64,000 nucleotides of DNA from Cohnella thermotolerans DSM 17683 (GCF_000429825.1 NZ_AUCP01000001.1:186001-250000); one strand, 5' to 3'. Positions 34,587 through 44,039 are shown, numbered from the stretch's first letter. Notes: generated by a model not told the origin, from the letters alone. Numbers and translations are program-made.

Positions 34587-36089
34587 TTATTCTTCCGCCG
34601 ACGGCGCCGCAGGCTTCGGTCCGGACGCCGGCAGCGCCCGGTTGGTCAGCCCCTGCACCAGCTTGTCGATGTCGATGCCGGAGACGTTCTTCAGCATCTC
34701 CGGAGCGGTCGCCATCAGCGAGGTGACGTAGTTGCTGACCCGGGCCGCCCCTTCGCCGTGCCCCGTGTCGACGACGGTCAGCTTGTCGATGGAGGCGATC
34801 GGCTCCGCTACCTTGCCTGCGAGCTCCGGCAGCATCTTGACGATAATGTCGAGAACGGCGGCTTCGCCGAACTTCTCGAACGCCTGCGCCAGCTTCTCCT
34901 TCGCTTCCGCTTCCGCCAAGCCGCGCAGCCGGATGACCTCCGCTTCGGCCGAACCTTTCGCGCGTTGCGCCTCGGCTTCCGCGAGACCGTTCAGCCGCTT
35001 CTGCTCGGCGTTCGCCTGCGCTTCGGCTTCGATCTTGTACTTCATCGCGTCCGCCTCGCGGATTCGCCGCGCCTTGTCGGCTTCGGCCGCTTGCTCGACG
35101 GCGTAGCGGTCGGCGTCCGCCTTCTTCTTCACCTCGGCGTCGTACTGCTTCTCGCGGCGCAGAATTTCCTTCGCTTCCAGATCGATCTCGCGCTCCTTGC
35201 GGACGAGCTCGACCTTCATCTGCTCTTCGACGACGCTCTGCTTCGAGCGCGCCTCCTGGATGGCGTACGCCTGATCCGCTTCCGCCTTCGCCTGGTCCTG
35301 CTCCTTCTTGAAGGAAGCGACCTTGAGCTCCTTCTCCTTCGTCGCTTCGGCGATGTTCGTATCGCGCAGCAGTTCCGCCTTCTGCCCTTCCTCCTCGGCG
35401 AGCGCCTTCTGAATCCGCGAATCCCGGATCGCCTGCGCTTCCGCGATGTCCGCGTCGCGCTTGACGGCCGCGATCCGCGGCTTGCCGAGCGCCTCCAGAT
35501 AACCGTGCTTGTCGCGGACGTCCTTGATCGTGAACGAGACGATCTGCAGCCCCATCTTCTTCAAATCCCGCGCCGCCACGCCTTGAACCTCTTGAGCGAA
35601 TTTGTCGCGGTTGCGGTAAACCTCCTCGACCGTCATCGTGCCGAGAATGGCGCGCAGATGGCCTTCGAGCACTTCCTGCGCTTCGCCCTTGAGCGATTCC
35701 GTCGGCTTGCCCATGAACTGCTCGGCCGCCGTGGCGACGTCCTCGACGGAGCCTCCGATCTTGATGATCGCCACCGCGTCGGTCATAACCGGCACACCTT
35801 GCTCCGTATACACTTCGGGCGTGGTGACGTCGAGCTTATGAGACAAAAGCGATAAAAATTGCGCTTGCTGAAAGATCGGAAGAATAAAAGCGCCTCCGCC
35901 CCGGACGATCTTGATCCTGCGGCCGGATTCGTCGACGGCCACGTTCTTGGTTCCGAGGAAAGAACCGGTCACGATCATCGCTTCGTCGGGCGACACCGTT
36001 TTATAGCGGGCCCAGAATGCCAGGCCGAGGACGACCAGCACCGCCACCACCAAAATCGGTATGTACAAATAATCCGGGAAATTTTCCAT
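34587..36089 (-). CDS. floT: Flotillin-like membrane scaffold FloT
   Basis: A 500-aa SPFH protein. An N-terminal hydrophobic hairpin (residues 6-28) is followed by an SPFH/band 7 domain (about 30-200; GGAFILPIFQQAQFLSL), a long Glu/Ala-rich coiled coil (about 200-400) and a C-terminal assembly tail. FloT organises membrane microdomains and affects fluidity and signalling complexes. ATG 36089 has GGAAGGGG about 10 bases upstream; a GTG at 36095 would add two residues. Its NfeD-type partner gene lies 45 bp upstream, the same pairing as yuaF-floT in Bacillus subtilis. Confidence 0.94.
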   Translation of the reverse strand: MENFPDYLYIPILVVAVLVVLGLAFWARYKTVSPDEAMIVTGSFLGTKNVAVDESGRRIKIVRGGGAFILPIFQQAQFLSLLSHKLDVTTPEVYTEQGVPVMTDAVAIIKIGGSVEDVATAAEQFMGKPTESLKGEAQEVLEGHLRAILGTMTVEEVYRNRDKFAQEVQGVAARDLKKMGLQIVSFTIKDVRDKHGYLEALGKPRIAAVKRDADIAEAQAIRDSRIQKALAEEEGQKAELLRDTNIAEATKEKELKVASFKKEQDQAKAEADQAYAIQEARSKQSVVEEQMKVELVRKEREIDLEAKEILRREKQYDAEVKKKADADRYAVEQAAEADKARRIREADAMKYKIEAEAQANAEQKRLNGLAEAEAQRAKGSAEAEVIRLRGLAEAEAKEKLAQAFEKFGEAAVLDIIVKMLPELAGKVAEPIASIDKLTVVDTGHGEGAARVSNYVTSLMATAPEMLKNVSGIDIDKLVQGLTNRALPASGPKPAAPSAEE

Positions 36090-36134
36090 CCGCACAGCCC
36101 CTTCCTTTTCTATTTGAAATGAAGAATAAAGCCG

Positions 36135-36659
36135 CTAATCCATCCGAGAGACGTAAAGCGTTCCTTCCTTGACTTCCACGACGACGACGCGCGCGCCCGC
36201 CGGAACCTCTTCGCCGTCGAAGCTCGCCGCGACGTGGTTGACGTTGCCGGCGCCGACCTTTACGAGCACCTCGCCGCAGCCGGACGCCGGAATCGGCGTG
36301 AGCACCTCCGCGCGTTTCCCCGCCAGCTCCGACACCGAGTAGCCGGTCGAATTTTCGACGTTTCGCATCGGCCGTACGTACACGAAATACATCCCCGCTC
36401 CGACGACCGCCGCGGAGGCCCCAGCGACGGCATAAACGCCCGGACTCGGCCAATTCCCGTACCGGTGCAGCAGCAAACCCGCGCCTCCGAACACCGTGAT
36501 GACGCCGGACAGCACGACCGGCTGGAACAGATGATGGACGTCGATCGACAGCCACCCGAACAGGCCGTCCGTCGCGCCGCCCAGGGCGTCTCCGAATACG
36601 AGCGTCACGACGGCCATCAGCGCGCCGAAGACGAGGCAGCACCAAAACACCGCATCCAT
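36135..36659 (-). CDS. NfeD family membrane protein (YuaF-like)
   Basis: A 174-aa protein with an N-terminal helix (about 5-25), two further helices (about 50-66 and 77-97) and a C-terminal OB-fold-like NfeD domain (about 105-174; GKRAEVLTPIPASGCGEVLVKV). NfeD short forms pair with flotillins. Here it precedes floT in the same operon. ATG 36659 has AAGGAG with 9-base spacing; GTG 36665 would add two residues. Confidence 0.9.
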   Translation of the reverse strand: MDAVFWCCLVFGALMAVVTLVFGDALGGATDGLFGWLSIDVHHLFQPVVLSGVITVFGGAGLLLHRYGNWPSPGVYAVAGASAAVVGAGMYFVYVRPMRNVENSTGYSVSELAGKRAEVLTPIPASGCGEVLVKVGAGNVNHVAASFDGEEVPAGARVVVVEVKEGTLYVSRMD

Positions 36660-36794
36660 AGGCACCCTCTCCTTCCCGTTGAAACCCCTTTACTTCCCTC
36701 CCTAGATTATACGTAATAGAGAAGGGTAAAGTTTCTATCCGAAGTCCCAGAAAGAATCGTCATCGTTCGACGGCAAGCCAAACTGCGGGAACGC

Positions 36795-36852
36795 AAAACC
36801 CGCCTCGGACGTCACGGAGCTGCAAGCAGCCGCAACCGCAGAGGCGGGTTTG
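36795..36852 (-). terminator. Terminator of tyrS
   Basis: A 10-bp stem AACCCGCCTC/GAGGCGGGTT closes a 34-nt loop that folds internally (GCTGCAAGCAGC). The minus strand continues with TTTTG. It lies 24 bp past the tyrS stop. Confidence 0.75.
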
Positions 36853-36875
36853 AAAAGATCGAGTGCTATGGATCG

Positions 36876-38135
36876 TTATTTGAGCGCGATCTTGGCGAAT
36901 TTCCGTTTGCCGACCTGGATGACGTCTCCGTCGTTCGGCGCGATCTCGCCGTTCGGATCGAGCAGCTTCTCTTCGTTGAGCCGCACCGCGCCTTGCTGAA
37001 TGCTGCGGCGCGCTTCGCTGATCGAAGGCTGCAAGCCGAGCAGCGTCAGCAGCTTCGTCACGCGGATCGAACCGTTCACCAGCTCGGCGGCCGGCAGCGC
37101 GATCTCTTCGATGTCTTCCGGCAGCGCGCGCTTCTGGAACACGGTGACGAAGTGATCTTCGGCCGCCGCGGCCGCTTCTTCGCCGTGGTACATGCGGACG
37201 AACGTGCGGGCCAGGCGCATCTTCGCGTCGCGGGGATGGACGGTGCCGTCGGCGAGCCCGTCGCGCAGAGCGGCCAGCTCTTCGTTCGAAATATCGGTGG
37301 CGAGCTCGTAATATTTCAGCATCAGCTCGTCCGGGATGCTCATCGCCTTGCCGTAAATCTGGTTCGGCTCCTCGTCGATGCCGATGTAGTTGCCGAGGCT
37401 CTTGCTCATCTTGTTCACGCCGTCGAGGCCTTCGAGCAGCGGCAGCATGAGCGCGGCTTGCGCCGCCTTGCCGTATTCGCGCTGAAGGGTGCGGCCCATG
37501 AGCAGGTTGAACTTCTGGTCCGTCCCGCCCAGCTCCACGTCGGACTCCAGGACGACCGAATCGTAGCCTTGCATGAGCGGATAGAAAAATTCGTGCACGC
37601 TGATCGGCTGGCCCGACTGGAACCGCTTCGTGAAGTCGTCGCGCTCCATCATCCGGGCGACCGTGATCTTGGCGGCCAATTGAATGACGTCGCTGAAATT
37701 CAGCGGGGACAGCCACTCCGAATTAAAGTAAACCGTTGTCCGTTCCGGATCGAGAATTTTGAAAATTTGCTTCTGATACGTCTCCGCATTGCGTTTGACG
37801 TCCTCTTCGGACAATTGCTTGCGCGTCTCCGACTTGCCCGTCGGGTCGCCGATCCGGCCGGTGAAATCGCCGATGATCAGCTGCACGTGGTGGCCGAGCT
37901 GCTGGAACTGCCGCAGCTTCTGAAGCACGACCGTATGACCGACGTGAATGTCCGGCGCCGAAGGGTCGAGCCCCAGCTTCACCTTCAGCGGACGTCCCGT
38001 CGCAACCGCTTCCGCCACTTTGGCTTCGAGCTCCTCCTCGGGCACGATTTCCGCCGCGCCGCGCCGGATCAATTCCAGCTGGCGCCGGACCTCCTGCTGC
38101 TGCTCGGGCGTCAAAGTTCGTTTTTCCTCTGCCAT
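36876..38135 (-). CDS. tyrS: Tyrosyl-tRNA synthetase
   Basis: A 419-aa class I synthetase. Signature HVGH is at residues 64-67 and KMSKS at 242-246, with a C-terminal S4-like RNA-binding domain (about 350-419; [20 protein letters not shown]). The [19 protein letters not shown] sequence fits the TyrZ-like branch rather than the Escherichia coli-like branch. ATG 38135 lacks an ideal site (GCGAGG 13 bases upstream); TTG 38165 is an alternative. The leader is only about 30 nt, so no T-box is possible from the mapped promoter. Confidence 0.95.
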   Translation of the reverse strand: MAEEKRTLTPEQQQEVRRQLELIRRGAAEIVPEEELEAKVAEAVATGRPLKVKLGLDPSAPDIHVGHTVVLQKLRQFQQLGHHVQLIIGDFTGRIGDPTGKSETRKQLSEEDVKRNAETYQKQIFKILDPERTTVYFNSEWLSPLNFSDVIQLAAKITVARMMERDDFTKRFQSGQPISVHEFFYPLMQGYDSVVLESDVELGGTDQKFNLLMGRTLQREYGKAAQAALMLPLLEGLDGVNKMSKSLGNYIGIDEEPNQIYGKAMSIPDELMLKYYELATDISNEELAALRDGLADGTVHPRDAKMRLARTFVRMYHGEEAAAAAEDHFVTVFQKRALPEDIEEIALPAAELVNGSIRVTKLLTLLGLQPSISEARRSIQQGAVRLNEEKLLDPNGEIAPNDGDVIQVGKRKFAKIALK

Positions 38136-38173
38136 CTCCGTTCGTTGCCTCGCATTCCTTCGCAATTTCTCTC

Positions 38174-38203
38174 TTTATAGCACACCCTTTCGAAAGAAGT
38201 CAA
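38174..38203 (-). promoter_or_regulatory. Sigma-A promoter of tyrS
   Basis: Minus-strand TTGACT, 18 bp, TATAAA. It lies back-to-back with the PBP promoter, the two -10 boxes being about 45 bp apart, so one bound regulator could affect both genes. Confidence 0.7.
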
Positions 38204-38217
38204 ACGATCGGCAGTTA

Positions 38218-38226
38218 TGCTATAAT
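38218..38226 (+). promoter_or_regulatory. Extended -10 promoter of the class A PBP
   Basis: TGCTATAAT: a perfect TATAAT with TG one base upstream. No good -35 is visible. It lies 29 bp before the ATG, so the leader is very short and mainly holds GAAGGAGG. Confidence 0.7.
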
Positions 38227-38254
38227 AGTTCTGGTTCGTTGAAGGAGGCCGTTT

Positions 38255-41200
38255 ATGAACGATACGAAACAGATCCCTAGGCCGAAGGAGCGGGGAGGCT
38301 CCGGCTGGTGGTTGGCCGCACGCATCTTCCTCTATACCCTCCTCTGGCTCATCCTGTTCGGCATCTTGACGGGGCTTGTCGCCGCAGGCGCCGCAGGGGG
38401 ATATATCGCCGCACTGGTCAAGGACGACCCGGTTCGTCCGAGAGCCCTCATCGAAGAGAAAATCAACGAGAACAGCATTACGGGCTTCGTCTACTTCCGC
38501 GACAATACGCTGGTCGGCCAGCTGCGCACGGAGGAAGACCGCCAACCGGTTACATACGACCAAATTCCGCAGAAAATCATCGACGCCGTCGTGTCGATCG
38601 AGGACCGGAACTTTTTCAACCATATCGGCATCGATACGAACGGATTGCTGCGCGCCGTCAAGCAGCAGCTTCTGAACGAGGACGTGCAGACGGGCGGCAG
38701 CACGCTCACCCAGCAGCTCGCGCGTCAGGTGTTCCTTACGCTGGACAAGACGACGAGCCGCAAGGCGAAGGAAATTTTCCTCTCGCTTCGGCTGGAACGG
38801 TTTTTGAGCAAGGAGCAAATCATCACGGCCTATTTGAACAAGATCAATTACGGCAACAGCTCGTCCGGCTACAATATATACGGCATCAAGGCTGCCGCCA
38901 AAGGCATCTTCGGCCTGGAGCTGAACCAGCTGAACCTGGCGCAGGCCGCTTACCTGGCCGGACTTCCCCAGCGTCCTTCCGCCTATTCCGCCTTTACGAG
39001 CAAAGGGGAATTCAACGAGGCGAACTTCAACCGGGCGCTTGCCCGGCAGAAGCTGGTGCTGGAGAAGATGCTGGAATACGGGAAAATCACCCGGAGCGAA
39101 TACGACGAGGCGGTCCGCTTCGACCTCTATTCCTCGCTCGCCAAGCCGACGGAGAAAGCTTACAACACATATCCCTATCTTATGCTCGAAGCGGAGCGCC
39201 AGGCCGCTCAGCTGCTCGTGCTGAAGCAGAACCCGGATTTGAAGCCGGAGGATCTGAACAAGAAGGAGAACGCCGCCCTTGTCGAAGACGCCCGCGAGCA
39301 ACTGCTCCGCGGAGGCTACAAGGTGAAGACGACGATCGACAAGACGGTTTACGATCTGATGCACAAGATTGCCGAGGACCCGGACAACTTCGCGCCGGAC
39401 GACAAGGTCAAGGGCGTGGAGCAGACGGCCGCCGTCCTGCTGGATCATAAGACCGGCGCCATTCTCGGCATGATCGAGGGACGCGACTTCCACATCGAGC
39501 AGATGAACTTTGCGACCCAGATGACGCGTCAGCCGGGCTCGACGATGAAGCCGATCGCCGCATATTTGCCCGCCATCGAGAAAGGGCTCATCCAGCCGGC
39601 GAGCGTGCTCGACGATTCTCCGATCATTTTGAACAACGGCGGCACCGGCAAGCACATTCCGAAAAACTCGAACAACAAATACGCGGGTCTCGTCACCGCC
39701 CGGACGGCGCTCAACAAGTCGATGAACATTCCGGCGCTCAAGATTTTCCTGAACAAGGTGACGATCAAAGACGCCTGGGCATTCGCGCGGAAGCTCGGCA
39801 TCACGACGCTCGTCCCGAAGGACGACGAAGCCCAGACGGGCGTCATCGGCGGCCTGACGTACGGCACGAGCGTGGAAGAGCTGACGAACGCGTACGGCGC
39901 CATCGCCAACAAGGGCGTGTTCAACGACGCTTATTTGATCGAAGAAATCCGCGACGCCGAAGGCAACATCGTCTACAAGCACGAAGCGCAGCCGAAGCGG
40001 GTCGTCTCGGAGCAATCCGCCTACATCATGACGGATATGCTGCGCACCGTCGTTACGGACGGAACGGCAACCTCGATCAAATCGCTGTTCAAAAACTACG
40101 GCAAAATCCCGATCGTCGGCAAGACGGGGACGACGCAGAACTATTCCGACGTCTGGTTCGAAGGCTTTACGCCCGACATCACGCTCGGCGTATGGGCGGG
40201 CTACGAGAAATCCATCTACACGCTGTCGACGGACGGACACAATCGGGCGAAGCAAATTTGGGCGAAAATCATGAACGCGGTCACCGACGCGAAGCCGGAC
40301 CTGTTCCCGACCAAATCGTTTACGAAGCCCGACGGCATCGTCTCCATGACCGTGTCGAGCGTCAGCGGCAAGCTGCCGACCGACCTGACCCGACAGGCCG
40401 GCAAGCTGGTGACGGATATTTTCAACAAGAAATATATCCCGACCGAGCAAGACGACGCGCTCGTCAAGGTCAAATACATCACGTACAACGGCGTCAATTA
40501 CTTGCCGAAGCCGGAGACGCCGGAGGACTTGCTTCGCGAAGCGGTTATGGTCAAGCGGGAGAAGCCGCTGGACGAACTGATGGAGGAGATTCAGGCCGCC
40601 TTGGGCAAGGTGGCGGCGGACAAACGCAAGCCGCTGTCGTATTACTTGCCGCAGGACGCCAAGGACAGCGCCCCGTCGAGGACGGACCCGCGCACCGACG
40701 ACGGGCGCAAGCCGTCCCCGCCCGGCAACGTGGCGGCAGAGACGCTGGGCGGCAACAAGGTGCGGGTGACGTTTACGCCCAGCCCGGAAGCGGACGTCGC
40801 GGGATACCGGCTGTACCGCTCGGTCAACGGCGGCTCTTACCAGAAGGTGGAGGCTTCCGTGTTCGCGGGCGACGAGCCCAAATTCGTCAACTACATCTCC
40901 GCGGGCAATTCGTATCAATATTACGTGACGGCGGTCGACGTGGCCGGCAAGGAATCGGGCCGCAGCGAAGTCGTCTCGGGCGGGTCCGATTCCGGGCCCG
41001 ATCCGATCGATCCGAGCTTCCCGTTGCCGGACGGCGGAGTCAATAAGTCCGGCGGCGGGCCGTCGCCGGATTCGGGGCAAGTCGTCGGCGCGCCCTCCGC
41101 TCCTTCCGGGCTCAAGGGTCAGACCGACGAATTCGGCGTAACGCTATCCTGGAACTCGAATCCGACGCTGGACGGCGTGAACAAGTACGAGGTCTGGTAC

Positions 41201-41353
41201 AGCTCGACCGAGAGCGGAACTTACAGGCGGCTCGGATCGACGGCTTCGACGCATTTCGAATACACGACGCTGCAGCCGGCGGGCTGGTACCGCCTGACCG
41301 CCTCCAATGCGTCGGGAACGTCCGAACCGTCGGCATCGATCGAAATCAAATAG
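38255..41353 (+). CDS. Class A penicillin-binding protein (PBP1A type) with C-terminal fibronectin III repeats
   Basis: A 1032-aa bifunctional peptidoglycan synthase. Membrane anchor about residues 24-52. Transglycosylase domain about 75-250, with catalytic Glu116 in SIEDRNFFNH and TGGSTLTQQLARQ. Transpeptidase about 385-690, with Ser429 in STMK, an SMN motif near 490 and KTGTT near 630. After a Pro-rich linker two fibronectin type III-like repeats follow (about 830-920 and 950-1032). It polymerises and crosslinks peptidoglycan outside the membrane. The ATG has GAAGGAGG. The FN3 pair is a plausible wall- or partner-binding extension. Confidence 0.94.
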   Translation: MNDTKQIPRPKERGGSGWWLAARIFLYTLLWLILFGILTGLVAAGAAGGYIAALVKDDPVRPRALIEEKINENSITGFVYFRDNTLVGQLRTEEDRQPVTYDQIPQKIIDAVVSIEDRNFFNHIGIDTNGLLRAVKQQLLNEDVQTGGSTLTQQLARQVFLTLDKTTSRKAKEIFLSLRLERFLSKEQIITAYLNKINYGNSSSGYNIYGIKAAAKGIFGLELNQLNLAQAAYLAGLPQRPSAYSAFTSKGEFNEANFNRALARQKLVLEKMLEYGKITRSEYDEAVRFDLYSSLAKPTEKAYNTYPYLMLEAERQAAQLLVLKQNPDLKPEDLNKKENAALVEDAREQLLRGGYKVKTTIDKTVYDLMHKIAEDPDNFAPDDKVKGVEQTAAVLLDHKTGAILGMIEGRDFHIEQMNFATQMTRQPGSTMKPIAAYLPAIEKGLIQPASVLDDSPIILNNGGTGKHIPKNSNNKYAGLVTARTALNKSMNIPALKIFLNKVTIKDAWAFARKLGITTLVPKDDEAQTGVIGGLTYGTSVEELTNAYGAIANKGVFNDAYLIEEIRDAEGNIVYKHEAQPKRVVSEQSAYIMTDMLRTVVTDGTATSIKSLFKNYGKIPIVGKTGTTQNYSDVWFEGFTPDITLGVWAGYEKSIYTLSTDGHNRAKQIWAKIMNAVTDAKPDLFPTKSFTKPDGIVSMTVSSVSGKLPTDLTRQAGKLVTDIFNKKYIPTEQDDALVKVKYITYNGVNYLPKPETPEDLLREAVMVKREKPLDELMEEIQAALGKVAADKRKPLSYYLPQDAKDSAPSRTDPRTDDGRKPSPPGNVAAETLGGNKVRVTFTPSPEADVAGYRLYRSVNGGSYQKVEASVFAGDEPKFVNYISAGNSYQYYVTAVDVAGKESGRSEVVSGGSDSGPDPIDPSFPLPDGGVNKSGGGPSPDSGQVVGAPSAPSGLKGQTDEFGVTLSWNSNPTLDGVNKYEVWYSSTESGTYRRLGSTASTHFEYTTLQPAGWYRLTASNASGTSEPSASIEIK

Positions 41354-41377
41354 CGACGCAAGGGAGACGGGGAGCCA

Positions 41378-41944
41378 ATGGCGATTCATGCGGCGCTGTT
41401 GCGCGGAATTAACGTAGGCGGGAAAAACAAAATCAAAATGGCCGAGCTGAAGGCGGCGTTCGAAGCGCTCGGTCCGGGCCGGGTGCAAACGTACATTCAG
41501 AGCGGCAACGTGCTGTTCGAATCCGACCGAACGGAGGCGGAGCTTCGCGAGCGGATCGAGCGGCAGATCGCGGACACGTTCGGCATCACGCTCACGGCTG
41601 TGCTGAGAACCGCCGAGGAGCTGGAGACGATCGTCGGCCGCTGCCCGTTCCCGGCCGAGGAAGTGGCGGCGGCGGAAGCCGCGTCGCAAGCCGAATGCCT
41701 CTACGTCGCCATGCTCCCGGAAGCCCCCGCCCCTTCGGGCGTCGCCAAGCTCGCCGGCGCGAACAACGGCGTCGACGAATACCGGATCGTCGGCCGCGAC
41801 GTCTATTTGCTGTTCCGGGACAGCGTGCGGCACGCCAAGCTGGCCGCCAATCTGCCGAAGCTCGGCGTGCCCGCCACCGTTCGCAACTGGAACACGATGG
41901 GCAAGCTGGCCGAGATGGCCGCGGCGATGCGGTCGGGGACGTAA
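41378..41944 (+). CDS. DUF1697 family protein
   Basis: A 188-aa cytoplasmic protein of the DUF1697 family. The N-terminal ALLRGINVGGKNKIKMAEL and QTYIQSGNVLFES segments are diagnostic, and the C-terminal VPATVRNWNTMGKLAEMA matches too. Biochemical function is unknown. It starts 24 bp after the PBP stop (ATG after GGGAGACGGGGAG), so it is probably read through from the PBP promoter, and a terminator follows. Confidence 0.92.
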   Translation: MAIHAALLRGINVGGKNKIKMAELKAAFEALGPGRVQTYIQSGNVLFESDRTEAELRERIERQIADTFGITLTAVLRTAEELETIVGRCPFPAEEVAAAEAASQAECLYVAMLPEAPAPSGVAKLAGANNGVDEYRIVGRDVYLLFRDSVRHAKLAANLPKLGVPATVRNWNTMGKLAEMAAAMRSGT

Positions 41945-41978
41945 CGCTCGGCTGCCTTCTGCCGAGGGGCACCTTAAG

Positions 41979-42026
41979 CAAAGAAGCTTCCAGCCCGCGA
42001 TCAACGCGGTCTTGGAAGCTTCTTTG
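41979..42026. terminator. Bidirectional terminator between DUF1697 and acsA
   Basis: A perfect 13-bp stem AAAGAAGCTTCCA/TGGAAGCTTCTTT closes a 20-nt loop that itself contains CGCG pairing. A/T ends on both sides serve both convergent genes; the acsA stop is 7 bp away. Confidence 0.85.
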
Positions 42027-42032
42027 TTCATT

Positions 42033-43784
42033 TCAATCTTCGATCGTCGACAGGTCCCCGGTCGGGAGGTTCAGCTCCCAAGCCTTGAGCACCCGCCTCA
42101 TAATTTTGCCGCTGCGCGTTTTCGGCAGCTTGTCGCGGAACTCGATTTCGCGCGGCGCCGCATGCGCGGACAAGCCGAGCTTGACGAACTTGGCGATGTC
42201 CGCCTTCAGCTCGTCGGACGGCGTATAGCCTTCCCGCAGCGAGATGAACGCCTTGATGATCTCGCCGCGAAGCGGATCGGGCTTGCCGATGACGCCGGCT
42301 TCGGCGACCGCCGGATGCTCGACCAGCTTGCTCTCCACCTCGAACGGACCGACGCGCTCCCCGGACGTGTTGATGACGTCGTCGATGCGGCCCTGGAACC
42401 AGAAGTAGCCCTCCTCGTCCTTGTAGGCGGAATCTCCGGAGACGTACCAGCCCGGAATCCGGAAATACTCTTCGTATTTCGCGGGGTTGTTCCATATTTT
42501 GCGCATCATGGACGGCCACGGCGTGCGGATGGCCAGGTTGCCCATCCGGTACGGCGGCAGCTCGTTGCCCTGATCGTCGATGATGGCGGCCTGAATGCCC
42601 GGCACCGGCTTGCCCATCGAGCCCGGCTTGATCTCCATGCTCGGGTAGTTGCAGATGAGGTGGCCGCCCGTCTCCGTCATCCACCACGTGTCGTGGATGC
42701 GCTGGCCGTATACCTTGAGGCCCCAGCGCACGACTTCGGGGTTGAGCGGCTCTCCGACGCTGAGCACATGGCGGACGCTGGACAGGTCGAACGGCTTGAC
42801 CGCCTCTTCCCCCGCGCTCATGAGCATCCGGAAAGCCGTCGGCGCGCTGTACCAGACGGTGACTTTATATTTTTGCAGCGTCCCGTACCAATCCTGCGGG
42901 CTGAACCGTCCGCCCCGGACGACGTTGGTCACGCCGTTCAGCCAAGGCGCGAACACCCCGTAGGACGTGCCCGTTACCCAGCCCGGATCGGCGGTGCACC
43001 AATAGACGTCGCCTTCCTTCAGATCGAGCACGACGCGGCCGGTATAATAATGATGGATCATAGCGTTCTGGACGTGGTAAACGCCCTTCGGCTTGCCGGT
43101 CGAACCCGACGTATAATGAAGAATGAGTCCGTCCTCGCGGCCGAGCCATTCGATGTTCGCTTCCTCGGACGCTTCCGCCATCGCTTTGCGGTAATCCACG
43201 ATGCCGCCGCCTTCCTCCACTCCGTCGCCGTACACGATCAAGTGCTTCAGCTCCGGCAGCTCGTCGCGAGCGATGCGAGGCAGCAGCGCGGGTGTCGTCA
43301 CGATGGCCACGGCCCCGCTGTCCTGCAGCCGGTCTTTGACCGCCGTCTCCATGAACGCTTCGAACAGAGGGCCGACGACCGCTCCGACCTTCAGAGCGCC
43401 GAGCAAGCCGATGTACAATTCGGGAGTCCGGGGCATGAATATGAACACGCGATCGCCTTTGCGAATCCCGAGCTTCCGAAGCGCGTTCGCAAACCGGTTG
43501 GACGCTTTGGCCAGATCGGCGTACGTGTAGCTCTCGTCGCGCTGATTGTCGCTGTAGTGCAAGGCGATAACGTCGCCCTTGCCGTTCTCTACGTGGCGGT
43601 CGATCGCCTCGTAGGCCATGTTGACCTTGCCTGTGGTCGCCCAGGAGAAATGCGCTTCGATGTCTTCCAGGCGGAAATTCTTCACCGCTTCTTCATAAGA
43701 GCCGAGGTTTGAGCCGGTTGCCGTAACGGCGATCTTCTCGTCGTGTTGCAGTGTCATTTCCATCACCATCCCGTAAGAGTACAT
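42033..43784 (-). CDS. acsA: Acetyl-CoA synthetase
   Basis: A 583-aa ANL-family enzyme that makes acetyl-CoA from acetate, ATP and CoA. Core motifs are YTSGSTGKPKG (AMP-binding P-loop), the DTWWMTETGG segment, YVSGDSAYKDEEGYFWFQGR, and a C-terminal TRSGKIMRR whose Lys is the site acetylated by AcuA in Bacillus subtilis AcsA. The last residues (AWELNLPTGDLSTIED) match that protein almost exactly. ATG 43784 has GGAG with 6-base spacing; ATGs at 43769, 43763 and 43757 are alternatives. acuA-acuC are divergent. Confidence 0.96.
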   Translation of the reverse strand: MYSYGMVMEMTLQHDEKIAVTATGSNLGSYEEAVKNFRLEDIEAHFSWATTGKVNMAYEAIDRHVENGKGDVIALHYSDNQRDESYTYADLAKASNRFANALRKLGIRKGDRVFIFMPRTPELYIGLLGALKVGAVVGPLFEAFMETAVKDRLQDSGAVAIVTTPALLPRIARDELPELKHLIVYGDGVEEGGGIVDYRKAMAEASEEANIEWLGREDGLILHYTSGSTGKPKGVYHVQNAMIHHYYTGRVVLDLKEGDVYWCTADPGWVTGTSYGVFAPWLNGVTNVVRGGRFSPQDWYGTLQKYKVTVWYSAPTAFRMLMSAGEEAVKPFDLSSVRHVLSVGEPLNPEVVRWGLKVYGQRIHDTWWMTETGGHLICNYPSMEIKPGSMGKPVPGIQAAIIDDQGNELPPYRMGNLAIRTPWPSMMRKIWNNPAKYEEYFRIPGWYVSGDSAYKDEEGYFWFQGRIDDVINTSGERVGPFEVESKLVEHPAVAEAGVIGKPDPLRGEIIKAFISLREGYTPSDELKADIAKFVKLGLSAHAAPREIEFRDKLPKTRSGKIMRRVLKAWELNLPTGDLSTIED

Positions 43785-43800
43785 GAATCGCTCCGAATAA

Positions 43801-43814
43801 AGTATGCGCTTACA
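43801..43814. promoter_or_regulatory. Candidate CcpA-binding cre site in the acsA leader
   Basis: Minus-strand TGTAAGCGCATACT matches the cre consensus TGWNANCGNTNWCA except at two positions. It lies about 20-35 bases after the predicted acsA start site, a roadblock position. Bacillus subtilis acsA is CcpA-repressed through a downstream cre, and ccpA itself lies 3 kb away here. Confidence 0.5.
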
Positions 43815-43841
43815 ACCGATAGATCGGAGGACGCTAACGTC

Positions 43842-43871
43842 ATTATAACACAGTCTGCCGATGCTGGTCAT
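43842..43871 (-). promoter_or_regulatory. Sigma-A promoter of acsA
   Basis: Minus-strand ATGACC, 18 bp, TATAAT. The -10 is perfect and the -35 is weak (4 of 6). The leader would be about 50 nt and contains the candidate cre. Confidence 0.6.
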
Positions 43872-43999
43872 TCCGGGGGAAGTGAATATTCGCCAAAAAG
43901 GGAAATTATGGCCGAACAGTGCGGTTCGCCAGGCAGATCGGTTCATGTTCGGCGGGAGTCTCGGCAAATTTCGGATTCCAACGCAGGCGCCGTTTGTTG

Positions 44000-44005
44000 T
44001 ATAAT
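44000..44005 (+). promoter_or_regulatory. Likely -10 box of acuA-acuC
   Basis: A perfect TATAAT 34 bp before the acuA ATG, preceded by TTGTTG. No clear -35 was found at 16-18 bp, so the promoter may be weak or need an activator. Confidence 0.5.
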
Positions 44006-44039
44006 GGCAGCAACCCAAAGGAGGATCGGGAGGATCGGA

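Noticed and set aside
38111-41080. A 989-aa open frame antisense to the class A PBP
   Set aside because: Composition is that of an antisense shadow and it would cover the tyrS/PBP promoter region; no motif is present.
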